The notes beneath the pieces are model-generated. The model worked only from the letters and a program-made list of their open reading frames with translations. It did no database searches and had not been told where the DNA came from. The position numbers and the translations under genes were made by a program. This document shows, in pieces, positions 48,415 to 57,916 of a stretch of DNA of 64,000 nt (its first letter is position 1; every line of letters begins with the position of its first letter). Origin of the DNA: Endoryza sp044226045 (lineage in GTDB: Bacteria; Bacteroidota; Bacteroidia; Chitinophagales; Chitinophagaceae); assembly GCA_044226045.1 (NCBI GenBank), contig JBGAHR010000008.1, positions 1-64,000 of the forward strand. The letters run 5' to 3'.

Positions 48415-50064
48415 ATGGCCAAGTACATTTTTGTAACAGGTGGTGTTACCTCATCTTTGGGAAAAGGTATTATTGCGGCATCCCTCGCCAAGTTATTACA
48501 GGCAAGAGGTCTTCGCGTTACCATCCAGAAATTCGACCCTTATATCAATGTTGATCCGGGTACCTTGAACCCTTACGAACATGGAGAATGTTTTGTAACG
48601 GAAGACGGAGCGGAAACGGATCTCGACCTGGGGCATTACGAACGCTTCCTCAATATTTTCACTTCACAGGCGAACAACGTTACTACCGGCCGTATCTACC
48701 AGACGGTTATCAATAAAGAAAGGGAAGGCGCTTACCTGGGAAAAACAGTACAGGTGGTACCACATATCACCGATGAGATCAAAAGAAGAATGCTGCTGCT
48801 GGGACAAAGCAAGGAGTTCGATATCGTTATTACCGAGATCGGTGGAACTGTGGGTGATATCGAAAGTCTTCCGTTTATTGAAGCACTTCGCCAGCTGCAG
48901 TGGGAACTGCCGGAAGAAGACACTGTTGTCATTCACCTCACCCTGATTCCCTACCTGAAGGCTGCCAAAGAGTTAAAAACAAAACCAACCCAGCACAGTG
49001 TTCGAATGCTGAGCCAGGAAGGGGTGCATCCGGATATCATTGTTTGTCGTACGGAAGAATCGCTGTCGCCGGAAATTCGCCGGAAAATCGCGTTGTTCTG
49101 TAATGTAAAGCAGGAAGCGGTTATTGAAGCCGCCGATGCCCCAACGATCTATGAAGTTCCTTTAACGATGATGCGGGAGAAACTCGACGTGATCTGTATG
49201 AAGAAACTCAATATTACCAGTTACAATGAACCGGAATTGAGCCGTTGGAAAGAGTTCCTCGACAAGCTGAAATATCCCAAAAGCAAGGTTACCATTGGCC
49301 TGATCGGTAAATACATTGAGCTGCAGGATGCCTATAAATCCATCCTCGAATCATTTGTACATGCCGGCGCTATGAATGAGTGCAAAGTGCAGATCGTGAA
49401 CGTGCACAGTGAATTCATCACACCGGAGAATGTGGGAGAGAAACTCGGTAGCCTCGACGGACTGCTGGTGGCTCCCGGATTTGGCATGAGAGGAGTGGAA
49501 GGCAAGATATTAGCGGTGAAGTATGCCCGTGAAAATAATCTGCCATTCTTCGGGATCTGCCTGGGCATGCAAATGGCCGTCATTGAATTTGCCCGTAATG
49601 TACTGGGACTTTCACAAGCCCATTCAACCGAAATGGATCCCGATACCATCGATCCGGTGATCGACCTGATGGAAGAACAGAAAAAAATCACTGCCAAGGG
49701 AGGTACCATGAGACTGGGCTCATATCCCTGCGAACTGGTAGAAGGAACCCTTGCCCGCCGTATTTATGGCCGGGAGCTGATCCAGGAAAGACACCGTCAC
49801 CGTTGGGAATTTAATAATAAGTATTTGTCTCAGTACCAGGCTGCCGGCATGATCCCCAGCGGAAAAAATCCCGAGAGCGGACTGGTTGAGATTATTGAGC
49901 TCGCCAATCATCCCTTCTTTATTGGCGTTCAGTACCATCCGGAACTGAAGAGCACCGTTGAAAATCCCCAGCCTGTTTTCGTTCACTTTGTAAAAGCAGC
50001 CCGTGATTACGCCGAGCAGAAGAATGCCGCCAAAAATCCGCTGTTACAGAGCGAAATGATCTAA
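48415..50064 (+). CDS. pyrG: CTP synthase
   Basis: PyrG makes CTP from UTP with glutamine as nitrogen source. The 549-residue protein has the amidoligase domain (YIFVTGGVTSSLGKGIIAASLA, QKFDPYINVDPGTLNPYEHGE, VTEDGAETDLDLGHYERF, ITEIGGTVGDIES) and a C-terminal class I glutaminase with catalytic Cys in FFGICLGMQ, and the His/Glu pair in VQYHPEL. It is preceded by an unusually long 246-base gap and followed by a strong stem-loop; yidC follows with its own promoter. Confidence 0.98.
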   Translation: MAKYIFVTGGVTSSLGKGIIAASLAKLLQARGLRVTIQKFDPYINVDPGTLNPYEHGECFVTEDGAETDLDLGHYERFLNIFTSQANNVTTGRIYQTVINKEREGAYLGKTVQVVPHITDEIKRRMLLLGQSKEFDIVITEIGGTVGDIESLPFIEALRQLQWELPEEDTVVIHLTLIPYLKAAKELKTKPTQHSVRMLSQEGVHPDIIVCRTEESLSPEIRRKIALFCNVKQEAVIEAADAPTIYEVPLTMMREKLDVICMKKLNITSYNEPELSRWKEFLDKLKYPKSKVTIGLIGKYIELQDAYKSILESFVHAGAMNECKVQIVNVHSEFITPENVGEKLGSLDGLLVAPGFGMRGVEGKILAVKYARENNLPFFGICLGMQMAVIEFARNVLGLSQAHSTEMDPDTIDPVIDLMEEQKKITAKGGTMRLGSYPCELVEGTLARRIYGRELIQERHRHRWEFNNKYLSQYQAAGMIPSGKNPESGLVEIIELANHPFFIGVQYHPELKSTVENPQPVFVHFVKAARDYAEQKNAAKNPLLQSEMI

Positions 50065-50078
50065 ATAACCCACTGATT

Positions 50079-50107
50079 CAGCAGCCGGTAAAGTCTGCCG
50101 GCTGCTG
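50079..50107 (+). terminator. stem-loop after pyrG
   Basis: CAGCAGCCGG (50079-50088) pairs perfectly with CCGGCTGCTG (50098-50107), loop TAAAGTCTG. There is no T run after it, so it may protect the 3' end or act as a weak terminator. Confidence 0.55.
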
Positions 50108-50152
50108 CCATCAAATCACCGATATATCGGCCGGTCCTCCGCTTCATTCCCC

Positions 50153-50160
50153 TATCTTTG
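50153..50160 (+). promoter_or_regulatory. -7 box of yidC
   Basis: TATCTTTG matches TAnnTTTG, 23 bases before the ATG at 50184. The -33 region has no clear TTG. Confidence 0.4.
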
Positions 50161-50183
50161 CAGCCTCTTAAATTCCTTGTATA

Positions 50184-52010
50184 ATGAATATGGACCGCAA
50201 TACGGTGATTGGTTTCGTGCTCCTGGCCGTTTTATTGTTTGTTTATCTTTTTACCGCCACCCGCAACAGCCATGAACTGCAGGCTGAAACACAAAAGCGG
50301 GAAGATTCCATCGCCCGCGTAAAAAAAATCGCTGATTCCATTCAGGCCACTAAAATCGATACCACCCAGATCCGCCTCATCGATTCTACCGGCTTCCAGA
50401 AGCAGGGAACAGAAAGCCTGGTAACGGTGGAGAACGAAGTGCTCAGGATTGTCTTCTCCAATAAAGGAGGCCAGCCAAGATCTGTAGAGCTCAAAAAATA
50501 CAAGACTACCTACGACAAGACAAAGCCCGTAGTGCTTGAATCCGCTGCCGAAGATAAAATTTCATATAGCGTCAATAATGGTAACCAGGCCCTGCAAACA
50601 GGTGATCTGTATTTCAAACCGGCTGTTGTGACCCGAAATGCGGATAACTCCCAAACGATCGATTTTGCAGCCAATGGAAGTGCCGGTGAAAGTATCCATC
50701 ATAAATTCACTCTTCGCCCGAACAGCTACCTGGTAGACTGGAACATCGAACTGTCCGGCGCCGACAAGCTCCTTACCTCCGGCAATCTCAATGTTAACTG
50801 GCATGCACAACCGCAAAAGCAGGAAACGGATGTTACGTATGAGCGTACACAAACCGTACTGGGCTATTATGAAGACAAGAGTTTCGATTATCTGCAGGCA
50901 AAAACAAACCGCAAACTGGAAAAGCCGGTCAAGTGGGTGAGTGTTTGTCAGCAGTTCTTCAATACAACCCTGGTGGCGGGCAATAGCGGGTTTACAACCG
51001 GGGAGTTGAACATGACAAAGAACACTACTGATACAGCGTCAAAGATCGCGGATATCTCTGTGAACCTGCAGGCTAAACTGCCGGTGGCGGCGCAATCCAG
51101 TTTCCCCATGCAACTGTATTACGGTCCCAATGATTTCAAGACGCTGAAAAGCCAACCCATTGAAGATTTTGATGAGCTGGTGAACCTGGGCCGGGATATG
51201 TACCGGTTTGTTCGCCCCATCAACAAATACATTGTGTTGCCCGTTTTCGATTTCCTTGGCAGTTTGGCAGGAAGCATGGGTATCGCCATCCTGTTGCTCA
51301 CGGTATTTATTCGCCTGATCACTTCACCGCTGATGTATCCTGGTTATAAAACCAGCGCGCAAATGAAAGTGCTGAAACCGGATCTGGCCAAACTGAAAGA
51401 AAAATATCCCGACCAGCAGACGTATGCCATGGAGCAGATGAAGTTTCTGAAAGAAGCGGGGGTTAGCCAGTTTGCCGGCTGTTTACCCAGTCTTTTGCAG
51501 ATTCCCATTTTCTTTGCCCTATACAGCTTCTTTAACTCCAGCATCGCGTTGAGAGGAGAGGAATTTTTGTGGGCGCATAACCTGTCGTCTTACGATGTGA
51601 TTGTGAAGTTTCCTTTCAATTTGTGGCCACTGGGCAATCACCTCAGTCTTTTTACACTCACTGCGGCATCTACCAGCTTCCTGATCTCATTGTACAATTC
51701 CAATATGACACCCGATCAGAGCAATCCTGCTCTGAAGTATATGCCTTATATCTTCCCTTTCATCCTGTTGATCATCTTTAACAGGCTGCCTGCGGCGCTT
51801 ACCTGGTATTATACCGTGTCCAACATCATTACGCTGATCCTGCAGTTTGTAATTCAGCGATACATCATCAATCACGATAAGATTGTTGCAAAAATTGACG
51901 AGAATCGTAAAAAGCCAAAAACGAAATCCAAGTGGCAGGAACGATTTGAACAAATGCAGGAAACCCAGAAGAAAATGCAGGAAATGAAGAATAAACAACA
52001 AAAGGGATAA
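50184..52010 (+). CDS. yidC: membrane protein insertase YidC
   Basis: The 608-residue inner-membrane protein has an N-terminal span (about 8-26, NTVIGFVLLAVLLFVYLF), a large periplasmic P1 domain (about 60-350) and the conserved 60KD_IMP core with five spans (about 355-590): PVFDFLGSLAGSMGIAILLLTVFIRLITSPLMYPGYKTSAQMKVLKP, then GVSQFAGCLPSLLQIPIFFALYSFFNSS. The basic tail (KKPKTKSKWQERFEQMQETQ) should bind ribosomes. It inserts membrane proteins alone or with Sec. A terminator follows after 30 bases. Confidence 0.97.
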   Translation: MNMDRNTVIGFVLLAVLLFVYLFTATRNSHELQAETQKREDSIARVKKIADSIQATKIDTTQIRLIDSTGFQKQGTESLVTVENEVLRIVFSNKGGQPRSVELKKYKTTYDKTKPVVLESAAEDKISYSVNNGNQALQTGDLYFKPAVVTRNADNSQTIDFAANGSAGESIHHKFTLRPNSYLVDWNIELSGADKLLTSGNLNVNWHAQPQKQETDVTYERTQTVLGYYEDKSFDYLQAKTNRKLEKPVKWVSVCQQFFNTTLVAGNSGFTTGELNMTKNTTDTASKIADISVNLQAKLPVAAQSSFPMQLYYGPNDFKTLKSQPIEDFDELVNLGRDMYRFVRPINKYIVLPVFDFLGSLAGSMGIAILLLTVFIRLITSPLMYPGYKTSAQMKVLKPDLAKLKEKYPDQQTYAMEQMKFLKEAGVSQFAGCLPSLLQIPIFFALYSFFNSSIALRGEEFLWAHNLSSYDVIVKFPFNLWPLGNHLSLFTLTAASTSFLISLYNSNMTPDQSNPALKYMPYIFPFILLIIFNRLPAALTWYYTVSNIITLILQFVIQRYIINHDKIVAKIDENRKKPKTKSKWQERFEQMQETQKKMQEMKNKQQKG

Positions 52011-52040
52011 TTACCCTTAATTGTTAAAGAAATTAAGTTA

Positions 52041-52076
52041 AAAGACCTGTCATAATATTAAAATTGACAGGTCTTT
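52041..52076 (+). terminator. terminator of yidC
   Basis: AAAGACCTGTCA (52041-52052) and TGACAGGTCTTT (52065-52076) form a perfect 12-bp stem with a 12-base A/T loop. The 3' arm itself ends in TTT, followed by gctatttt. Confidence 0.7.
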
Positions 52077-52138
52077 GCTATTTTAGACAACGAGACCCTG
52101 CAGGGTTTCGTCTTACCATCAACCAAGGAACAACCAAG

Positions 52139-52801
52139 ATGAAAAAGTATTCACTGATATCGATTCTGCTGCTCGCTGTTTCCGTATCGGTTTTCGCGCA
52201 AAGAAAAGTGTCTGAGCTGATGCTGAGTTATGATATGAAAGTAACCAGCGGCAATGCGGAGCCGGGGCTGGCTGATGCGTTTGATGGAGCTACTACTACC
52301 GTATACATCAAAGGAAATCTTACCAGGAGTGAGATGACCAGCGCTTTATTTTCTTCCACTACCATTCACGATTCCAAAGCCGGAACGGCCGTGGCCTTAA
52401 AGGAAGTGAGCAAGCAAAAACTGCTCATTAAAATGACACCCGAGAACTGGACTGAAAAAAATAAGCGATACGACGGGATCACCTTTACGAATACCGGCGA
52501 AACAAAAACCATTGCCGGCTACAAGTGTGTAAAGGCACAGGCCAAACTGACCGATGGTACCGTGTTTACCGTATTCTATACTACCGACATCATTCCGGAA
52601 AACCGCGAGTTTGAAAATATGATGTTCAAGAACCTGAACGGGCTGCCGCTCGAGTGGGAATTATCTGAAGGAAAGCTGAAGATCCAGTATACATTATCCA
52701 AGATCAGCATGAATCCGATTCCGGTGTCGAAATTCGATATCCCCAAATCCGGATACCGCGAAATGACTTACGATGAAAGCAAGAAAACCGGGTCTAATTA
52801 A
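52139..52801 (+). CDS. secreted protein, DUF4412-like
   Basis: The 220-residue product has a signal peptide (MKKYSLISILLLAVSVSVFAQ, cleaved after FAQ). The mature part alternates beta strands and includes a Cys in IAGYKCVKAQA and the segment NGLPLEWELSEGKLKIQYTLSKI near the C-terminus, resembling the DUF4412 / GLPGLI-type beta-rich secreted proteins of Bacteroidota. This likeness is tentative and the function is unknown. ATG 52139 is chosen because only it begins with a signal peptide; an in-frame ATG at 52064 is inside the yidC terminator. Confidence 0.65.
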   Translation: MKKYSLISILLLAVSVSVFAQRKVSELMLSYDMKVTSGNAEPGLADAFDGATTTVYIKGNLTRSEMTSALFSSTTIHDSKAGTAVALKEVSKQKLLIKMTPENWTEKNKRYDGITFTNTGETKTIAGYKCVKAQAKLTDGTVFTVFYTTDIIPENREFENMMFKNLNGLPLEWELSEGKLKIQYTLSKISMNPIPVSKFDIPKSGYREMTYDESKKTGSN

Positions 52802-52860
52802 TCCGGGAATAAGGGCTTGAAGAAATAATAGTTGAAATTTTTCGGACTTATTTACGCAAT

Positions 52861-53193
52861 TTATTTACGCAATCTGAACTGCACTTTCAACAGGTTCAGG
52901 TTGTTTTGATTGCAGTTAACAGGCCTTGATTTGATGGAAGCCGGCATGATATAAATGGTATTACCTCTGCGAAAAGTCACCACTGAATTTTCGGTAGAGA
53001 AATTACCGTTCATATGTTCCCGTCCGATCAGGGAATAACTGCGACCTGCCCTCAGATTAAATCCGGGAGTGGATTTAACCAGGGTCAATCCTGAAGTGGC
53101 ACGGCTACTTTTATTATCACCGCCGCCACTACTGGCTAATGCAAGCGCCACTGCACCTACAAAGGCCATACTGATGATGGATTTTTTGAGCAT
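52861..53193 (-). CDS. small secreted protein, function unknown
   Basis: The 110-residue product starts MLKKSIISMAFVGAVALALASSGGG, a signal peptide. The mature part is basic and beta-rich (FNLRAGRSYSLIGREHMNG, SVVTFRRGNTIYIMPASIK) and ends KVQFRLRK. No family is recognised. ATG 53193 is preferred; ATG 53226 would put eleven polar residues before the signal. It faces away from the TPR gene across a 292-base gap, in which no RNA or other gene is seen. Confidence 0.6.
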   Translation of the reverse strand: MLKKSIISMAFVGAVALALASSGGGDNKSSRATSGLTLVKSTPGFNLRAGRSYSLIGREHMNGNFSTENSVVTFRRGNTIYIMPASIKSRPVNCNQNNLNLLKVQFRLRK

Positions 53194-53485
53194 GTGGTTG
53201 ATTTTAAAAGTAGAGTTCACTTGCATAATTGGTGCGAAAATATCGAAAATTTTTTGGAATTTTTTAACCGCTTGTCCTAATTCTTATCAATGTATTAACG
53301 TTTGGGAAAGTCAAATGTTACAGCTTTCGTGGAAATTGCGCCACTTTTTTACCGGCAGGCGGCGGCATATAGGCAATAACTGCCTGTTGTTCAGCCTGAA
53401 ATCGCCTGAGGTTTTGCACAGGCGTTAACAAAAAAAACTTGCCAGCGTAGTTTTACCAGGGTATATTACATAAACCCACTATTAC

Positions 53486-54907
53486 ATGAAAGAAAATCCA
53501 TACCATTCCGACAGGGAGGACGTGAAAGAACTGGTGAAGCAGTTTCAGAACCTGCGGGCAGGCAGAAGTCATTCTTTCCTGGACGAAGAGGCCTTTGAGA
53601 AAATTATAGATTACTTCGACGACGTTGAGGATTTTCAAACTGCCCTGGAGGCCGCCGAACTCGCCACAGAACAATTTCCTTATTCAGCTGCTCTCCTGAT
53701 CAAAAAAGCCGATCTGCTGATTGCCACACGGCAGTACCATGAGGCGCTTGAAATCCTGAATCATGCAGAGTTGCTGGACAGCAACGATATCAACCTTTAC
53801 ATTCTGAAAACAGACGCCTACCTGGCACTCGATCAGCAGGAGAAAGCAGTGGTGTTGCTGGAAAATGCGCTCCAGCATTTTGAAGGAGAAGAGCGGCTGG
53901 AATTGTTGTTCGAACTGGCAGACGTGTATGACGATTACGAGGAATTTGACAAAATTTTCGACTGTCTGAAACTGATCCTCGAGCAAGACCCCAATAACGA
54001 AGAAGCGCTTTACAAGATCTGCTTCTGGACAGATTTCACCGGCCGCAACGAAGAAAGCATACGTTTACACCAGCATATCATTGACGAATACCCTTATAGT
54101 GAACTGGCCTGGTTCAACCTGGCGGCTGCTTACCAGGGACTGAAACTATACGAGAAATCAGTAGATGCGTATAAGTATGCGGTAGCCATTGATGAAAAAT
54201 TCGACTATGCATACCGCAATATGGGAGATGCCTATATCCGGATGCGCAAGTATAAGGACGCCATCGAGGCGCTGGAAAAAGTACTTGAATTATCCCGTCC
54301 GGAAGATGTGATCTATGAAGCCATCGGACACTGTTATGATCGATTGAAAAATTTCGCGCAGGCCCGGTTCTACTACCGCAAAGCATCGCATCTGAACCAG
54401 GAAGACAGCAAACTGCATTACAAGATCGCGTGTACATACATTAACGAAAAGCAATGGAATACAGCTGTAAAGCACCTGGAAACAGCTTTGCAGCAATACC
54501 GCATGCAACCTGAGTATAACCTCGCCATGGGTGAATGCAAGATGCAGCTTGGTAATTACAAGGAAGCTATTCAGTATTTCAGCAATGTGGTGAGGCAAAG
54601 ACCCAGGAATGTATCGGGATGGGAAGCGCTGATCCGCTGCCTGTATTATGGAGAGTTTTACGATGAAGCGATCGAACAGATCCAGGCCGCGCTCAAGATG
54701 ACCGATAATAAACCCGTTTTTGTCTTTTATCTCTCTGCCGTTTACTTTGCGATGAATAAAACCAAGGAAGCGCTGCTGCAGTTGGAAAAGGCCATGACCA
54801 GGGCGCCCAAACTGCTGAAAAAAATGATTGAGCTTAATCCCATTTTGCTTCGACACCCGCAGGTAGTGGACATTGCTGCCCGCTACAAACGCAACAGGTC
54901 GATTTAA
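53486..54907 (+). CDS. tetratricopeptide repeat protein
   Basis: The 473-residue protein is built from about eleven TPR-like helix pairs. Clear examples are ALLIKKADLLIATRQYHEALEILNHAELLD, AWFNLAAAYQGLKLYEKSVDAYKYAVAID and FDYAYRNMGDAYIRMRKYKDAIEALEKVLEL, with the W-L-G-Y-A-F-A-P pattern. There is no signal peptide, so it is cytosolic and probably a protein-binding scaffold. Similar single-copy TPR proteins are widespread in Bacteroidota without known role. Confidence 0.9.
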   Translation: MKENPYHSDREDVKELVKQFQNLRAGRSHSFLDEEAFEKIIDYFDDVEDFQTALEAAELATEQFPYSAALLIKKADLLIATRQYHEALEILNHAELLDSNDINLYILKTDAYLALDQQEKAVVLLENALQHFEGEERLELLFELADVYDDYEEFDKIFDCLKLILEQDPNNEEALYKICFWTDFTGRNEESIRLHQHIIDEYPYSELAWFNLAAAYQGLKLYEKSVDAYKYAVAIDEKFDYAYRNMGDAYIRMRKYKDAIEALEKVLELSRPEDVIYEAIGHCYDRLKNFAQARFYYRKASHLNQEDSKLHYKIACTYINEKQWNTAVKHLETALQQYRMQPEYNLAMGECKMQLGNYKEAIQYFSNVVRQRPRNVSGWEALIRCLYYGEFYDEAIEQIQAALKMTDNKPVFVFYLSAVYFAMNKTKEALLQLEKAMTRAPKLLKKMIELNPILLRHPQVVDIAARYKRNRSI

Positions 54908-54963
54908 GTTGATAAGCCCGGCCCTGACAGGCATTCGCTGGCGGATAAGAGCTTTATTATTCT

Positions 54964-54971
54964 TACTTTTG
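54964..54971 (+). promoter_or_regulatory. -7 box of the ComA-like/aroE operon
   Basis: TACTTTTG matches TAnnTTTG, 34 bases before the ATG at 55006. No clear -33 TTG is present. Confidence 0.4.
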
Positions 54972-55005
54972 CCTATCCAAATTAAATATTGCTAAAGAGT
55001 ACGGA

Positions 55006-55779
55006 ATGAATTTTAATCTCTCCCAGATTCCAGACAGGAACGTCAAACCCCGGAAAAGCGGAATAACAATGGTGATGGATAAAGGCCTGAGTATTCAGGA
55101 GGTTCACCAGTTTCTGAGTGTTTCGCAACCACATGTTGATCTTGTTAAGCTCGGATTCGGAACTTCTTTCGTTACGCCGAACCTTCGCGAAAAGATTGAG
55201 GTTTATCGTTCCTATAATATGCCGATCTATTTTGGCGGTACCCTGTTTGAAGCATTTCTTGTCAGAAACCAGTTAGACGACTACATAGCCGTTTGCAAGG
55301 ATTATGGAGTTGATTTCATGGAAGTGAGCGATGGCTCCATTACCATACCGCATACCGAAAAATGCGGATACATTGAGAAGCTCACCAAGCATGGCACTGT
55401 ATTGAGTGAGGTGGGTAGCAAAGACGCCACGCACATCATCCCTCCCTATAAATGGATCGAATTGATGCAGGCTGAACTGAACGCCGGTTCATCCTATGTG
55501 ATCGCGGAAGCGAGAGAGGCCGGAAACGTGGGAATTTACCGGGGAACCGGTGAAGTGAGAGAAGGTCTTGTGCAGGAAATATTGACCAAGATACCCGGCG
55601 ACCAGATCATCTGGGAAGCGCCTCAGAAAGCACAACAGCTTTACTTCATAGAATTACTGGGTTGTAATGCCAATCTCGGCAATATCGCTCCCAATGAAGT
55701 AATTCCTCTTGAAACCATGCGCCTCGGATTGAGAGGGGATACTTTCAGCCTCTTCCTTACCAAAGAATCATCGCAATGA
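55006..55779 (+). CDS. phosphosulfolactate synthase (ComA) family protein
   Basis: The 257-residue TIM-barrel protein matches the ComA family, which in methanogens joins phosphoenolpyruvate and sulfite to phosphosulfolactate for coenzyme M. Seen are KPRKSGITMVMDKGLSIQEV, HVDLVKLGFGTSFV, IYFGGTLFEAFLV, FMEVSDGSITIP and VIAEAREAGNVGIYRGTGEVRE. The organism surely does not make coenzyme M; in Bacteroidota a sulfonate such as sulfolactate or cysteate for sulfonolipids is a possible end product, but that is inference. It overlaps aroE by four bases (ATGA), so the two are translated together. Confidence 0.85.
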   Translation: MNFNLSQIPDRNVKPRKSGITMVMDKGLSIQEVHQFLSVSQPHVDLVKLGFGTSFVTPNLREKIEVYRSYNMPIYFGGTLFEAFLVRNQLDDYIAVCKDYGVDFMEVSDGSITIPHTEKCGYIEKLTKHGTVLSEVGSKDATHIIPPYKWIELMQAELNAGSSYVIAEAREAGNVGIYRGTGEVREGLVQEILTKIPGDQIIWEAPQKAQQLYFIELLGCNANLGNIAPNEVIPLETMRLGLRGDTFSLFLTKESSQ

Positions 55780-56510
55780 AACAATTTGGTTTGATTGGAT
55801 TCCCTTTGGGTCATTCCTTTTCCAAAAAGTATTTCACCGAGAAATTCGCCAAAGAAGGAATCACCGACTGTCAGTATGATACCTATCCAATTGAATCGAT
55901 AGAGTTGCTGCCCGGGTTGGTAAAATCAATCGACAATCTTTGCGGATTGAACGTAACCATTCCCTACAAAGAAAAAGTACTGCGGTATCTGTCGGGGAAA
56001 TCCGAGGTAGTTGAACAAACCGGCGCCTGCAATTGCATACGGGTACAGCAGGGAAAGTTGTACGGACACAATACAGATGTGATCGGATTCAGACGTTCGC
56101 TGGAAAGTTCTTTTCCGGATCTTCCCGACACGGCATTGATATTAGGTACCGGTGGTGCGGCAAAAGCGGTTGAATATGTATTGAGACAATTAAAGATTTC
56201 ATATCGCAATGTGTCGCGCAAGCCTTCGGTAAACAATCTTTCATACGAACAGGTCAATGCCGACCTTCTTTCCAAAACAAAACTGATCATCAATACCACG
56301 CCGCTGGGGATGCAACCGCATATCACCGAGGCGCCGCCTATTCCCTACGAGGCGATAGGAAAAGATCACTGTTTGTTTGACCTGATTTATAACCCCGCTG
56401 AAACATTATTCCTGCGTAAAGGATTGGTGCAGGGCGCCCGTATCAAAAACGGGTTGGACATGCTGATCATCCAGGCAGAAGAAAGCTGGAAGATCTGGAA
56501 TGATCAATGA
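55776..56510 (+). CDS. aroE: shikimate dehydrogenase
   Basis: AroE reduces 3-dehydroshikimate to shikimate in aromatic amino acid synthesis. The 244-residue length is slightly short but complete: substrate motif GFPLGHSFSKKYF, catalytic Lys65 in NVTIPYK, Asp101 in GHNTDVIGF, nucleotide motif ILGTGGAAKAVEYVL, and the end NGLDMLIIQAEESWKIW. It starts by ATGA overlap with the ComA-like gene. The end overlaps the convergent thioesterase gene by seven bases. Confidence 0.96.
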   Translation: MKQFGLIGFPLGHSFSKKYFTEKFAKEGITDCQYDTYPIESIELLPGLVKSIDNLCGLNVTIPYKEKVLRYLSGKSEVVEQTGACNCIRVQQGKLYGHNTDVIGFRRSLESSFPDLPDTALILGTGGAAKAVEYVLRQLKISYRNVSRKPSVNNLSYEQVNADLLSKTKLIINTTPLGMQPHITEAPPIPYEAIGKDHCLFDLIYNPAETLFLRKGLVQGARIKNGLDMLIIQAEESWKIWNDQ

Positions 56511-56941
56511 TTTCCCGCCAATTTTAGTTTCGCAGCATCGGGTAAGGGGGCGATTTTTTTCTGCTGATAGTTGAAGCAGATCATACCGGTTTTGGCCAGA
56601 GCAGCCAGTTGTTCCTTACCGGCCGCCATTCGCGTGAAGCGATAAACCAGGTCGAAACCTACCCTGGAAAATTCAGCAGCCGCCACTTCCGCTTTTACCT
56701 GATCTCCATAAAATAATTCCGCCTTGAATTCGAGTGCCGCGTCTGCCATGATCAAGCCGACTCCCTCCAGATCCAGTTCCCGGTAACCGAGCGATTGCAG
56801 GTATTGCATCCGGGCTTCATGAACCAGTGTAAGGACCGTATCATTGCCTACATGACCTCCGTAGTTGAGATCGGTTATGCGTATGGGTATGATGGTGCTG
56901 AACGGGAAATGATCAGGCGTTTCGATTTTGATTCTTGCCAT
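56504..56941 (-). CDS. acyl-CoA thioesterase, 4HBT hotdog family
   Basis: The 145-residue protein is a single hotdog domain. The helix-leading motif RITDLNYGGHVGNDTVLTLVHEARMQYL (about 21-48) carries the Asp and His/Asn positions of the 4-hydroxybenzoyl-CoA thioesterase (YbgC/FadM-like) group, followed by ADAALEFKAELFYGDQVKAEV strands. It would cleave an acyl-CoA; the chain specificity is unknown. It is 33 bases upstream of the anti-sigma gene end on the same strand, i.e. the last gene after the sigma/anti-sigma pair, and may belong to the same transcript. Confidence 0.87.
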   Translation of the reverse strand: MARIKIETPDHFPFSTIIPIRITDLNYGGHVGNDTVLTLVHEARMQYLQSLGYRELDLEGVGLIMADAALEFKAELFYGDQVKAEVAAAEFSRVGFDLVYRFTRMAAGKEQLAALAKTGMICFNYQQKKIAPLPDAAKLKLAGNH

Positions 56942-56974
56942 AATGCCATAAAGCTACAGGAATGAATGATTCTG

Positions 56975-57907
56975 TCAATTATCCTTCAATAATTCGCGGA
57001 GTTCGAGAATGTCGAAAAAAGTATTTCCGGAAGGAACAAAGGAGGATTGTTCAAGCAGTTTGTTTCTCCAGTCTTCGAATTTCTTTTTCCAGGTTTCGCT
57101 GCGGTTGTAGAGGAAATCGAGATAGTCGCCCTGGTTGCCGCTGTCATTGTTCATGTAAATGAGTACGCTCAGCAGACGGGCCGATACCCTTGTCTGTTCT
57201 CCGTTCGGCCCGGTTACATAGATGTATTCATCAGAACCTTTTTTCAGCAGGTCAACATCCATGATGACCCGTCCGCGACTGTCGCGGATCAGCGGTGCAT
57301 TGACGCCTTTGAGTTCTGCCACGTTTTCCGACGGAACATATCGACCCGGTGAAACATGATCAAAATCCGAATCGGCATTATCTGTTGAAGCAGCCGGGCT
57401 GTCGTAGGAAGCTGCCGTAACGATCTGTTGTGCTCTTGGTTGGCTATACTCGCTTACTTTCACTCTTTGGGGGATGTTTCCAATCAGGCTGGCCACTGTT
57501 CCCGACATATCTACCCCCCCTTCATTGGTGACTGTCTTGGGTGCAGTAGCGGGGTTTGTTTGTGTGATTGCAGCGGGTGGGGTGGGAGAGCTGCCCGACT
57601 GGTTCAGCCGGAATACCCAAATGGCAAGGGTGATGCCACCAATCACGGCTGCCGCCGCCAGCCATCTATTACGCATGATCGGTATTACAGGGGCCTTTTC
57701 GCGGGTAGTTGTTTCTGGCTCCAATACCCTGGAGATGTTTGACCAGGCCGCAAGCGGCGCCGGTAATTCTATTTGCCCCAGCTTTTCTGAAAGAACAACG
57801 TCAGACTGAATCCTTTCTTTCTCCAGCCTGGCGGCAATGAGTTCCCAATTACCCGCCGGCGGGGGTAATTCCAGGTTTGAGAGTTTATGTTGCAAAGGGT
57901 CCGACAT
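56975..57907 (-). CDS. putative anti-sigma factor
   Basis: The 310-residue protein has a cytosolic N-terminus (1-80) with two similar helix pairs (KLSNLELPPPAGNWELIAARLE and KLGQIELPAPLAAWSNISRVLE), one membrane span (about 84-103, WLAAAAVIGGITLAIWVF) and a periplasmic part ending in a helical tail. Location nine bases after an ECF sigma gene and this topology support an anti-sigma role. It lacks the zinc-binding HxxxCxxC motif of ZAS anti-sigma factors. The repeated N-terminal helix pair is probably the sigma-binding part. Confidence 0.75.
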   Translation of the reverse strand: MSDPLQHKLSNLELPPPAGNWELIAARLEKERIQSDVVLSEKLGQIELPAPLAAWSNISRVLEPETTTREKAPVIPIMRNRWLAAAAVIGGITLAIWVFRLNQSGSSPTPPAAITQTNPATAPKTVTNEGGVDMSGTVASLIGNIPQRVKVSEYSQPRAQQIVTAASYDSPAASTDNADSDFDHVSPGRYVPSENVAELKGVNAPLIRDSRGRVIMDVDLLKKGSDEYIYVTGPNGEQTRVSARLLSVLIYMNNDSGNQGDYLDFLYNRSETWKKKFEDWRNKLLEQSSFVPSGNTFFDILELRELLKDN

Positions 57908-57916
57908 GGATGTTTG

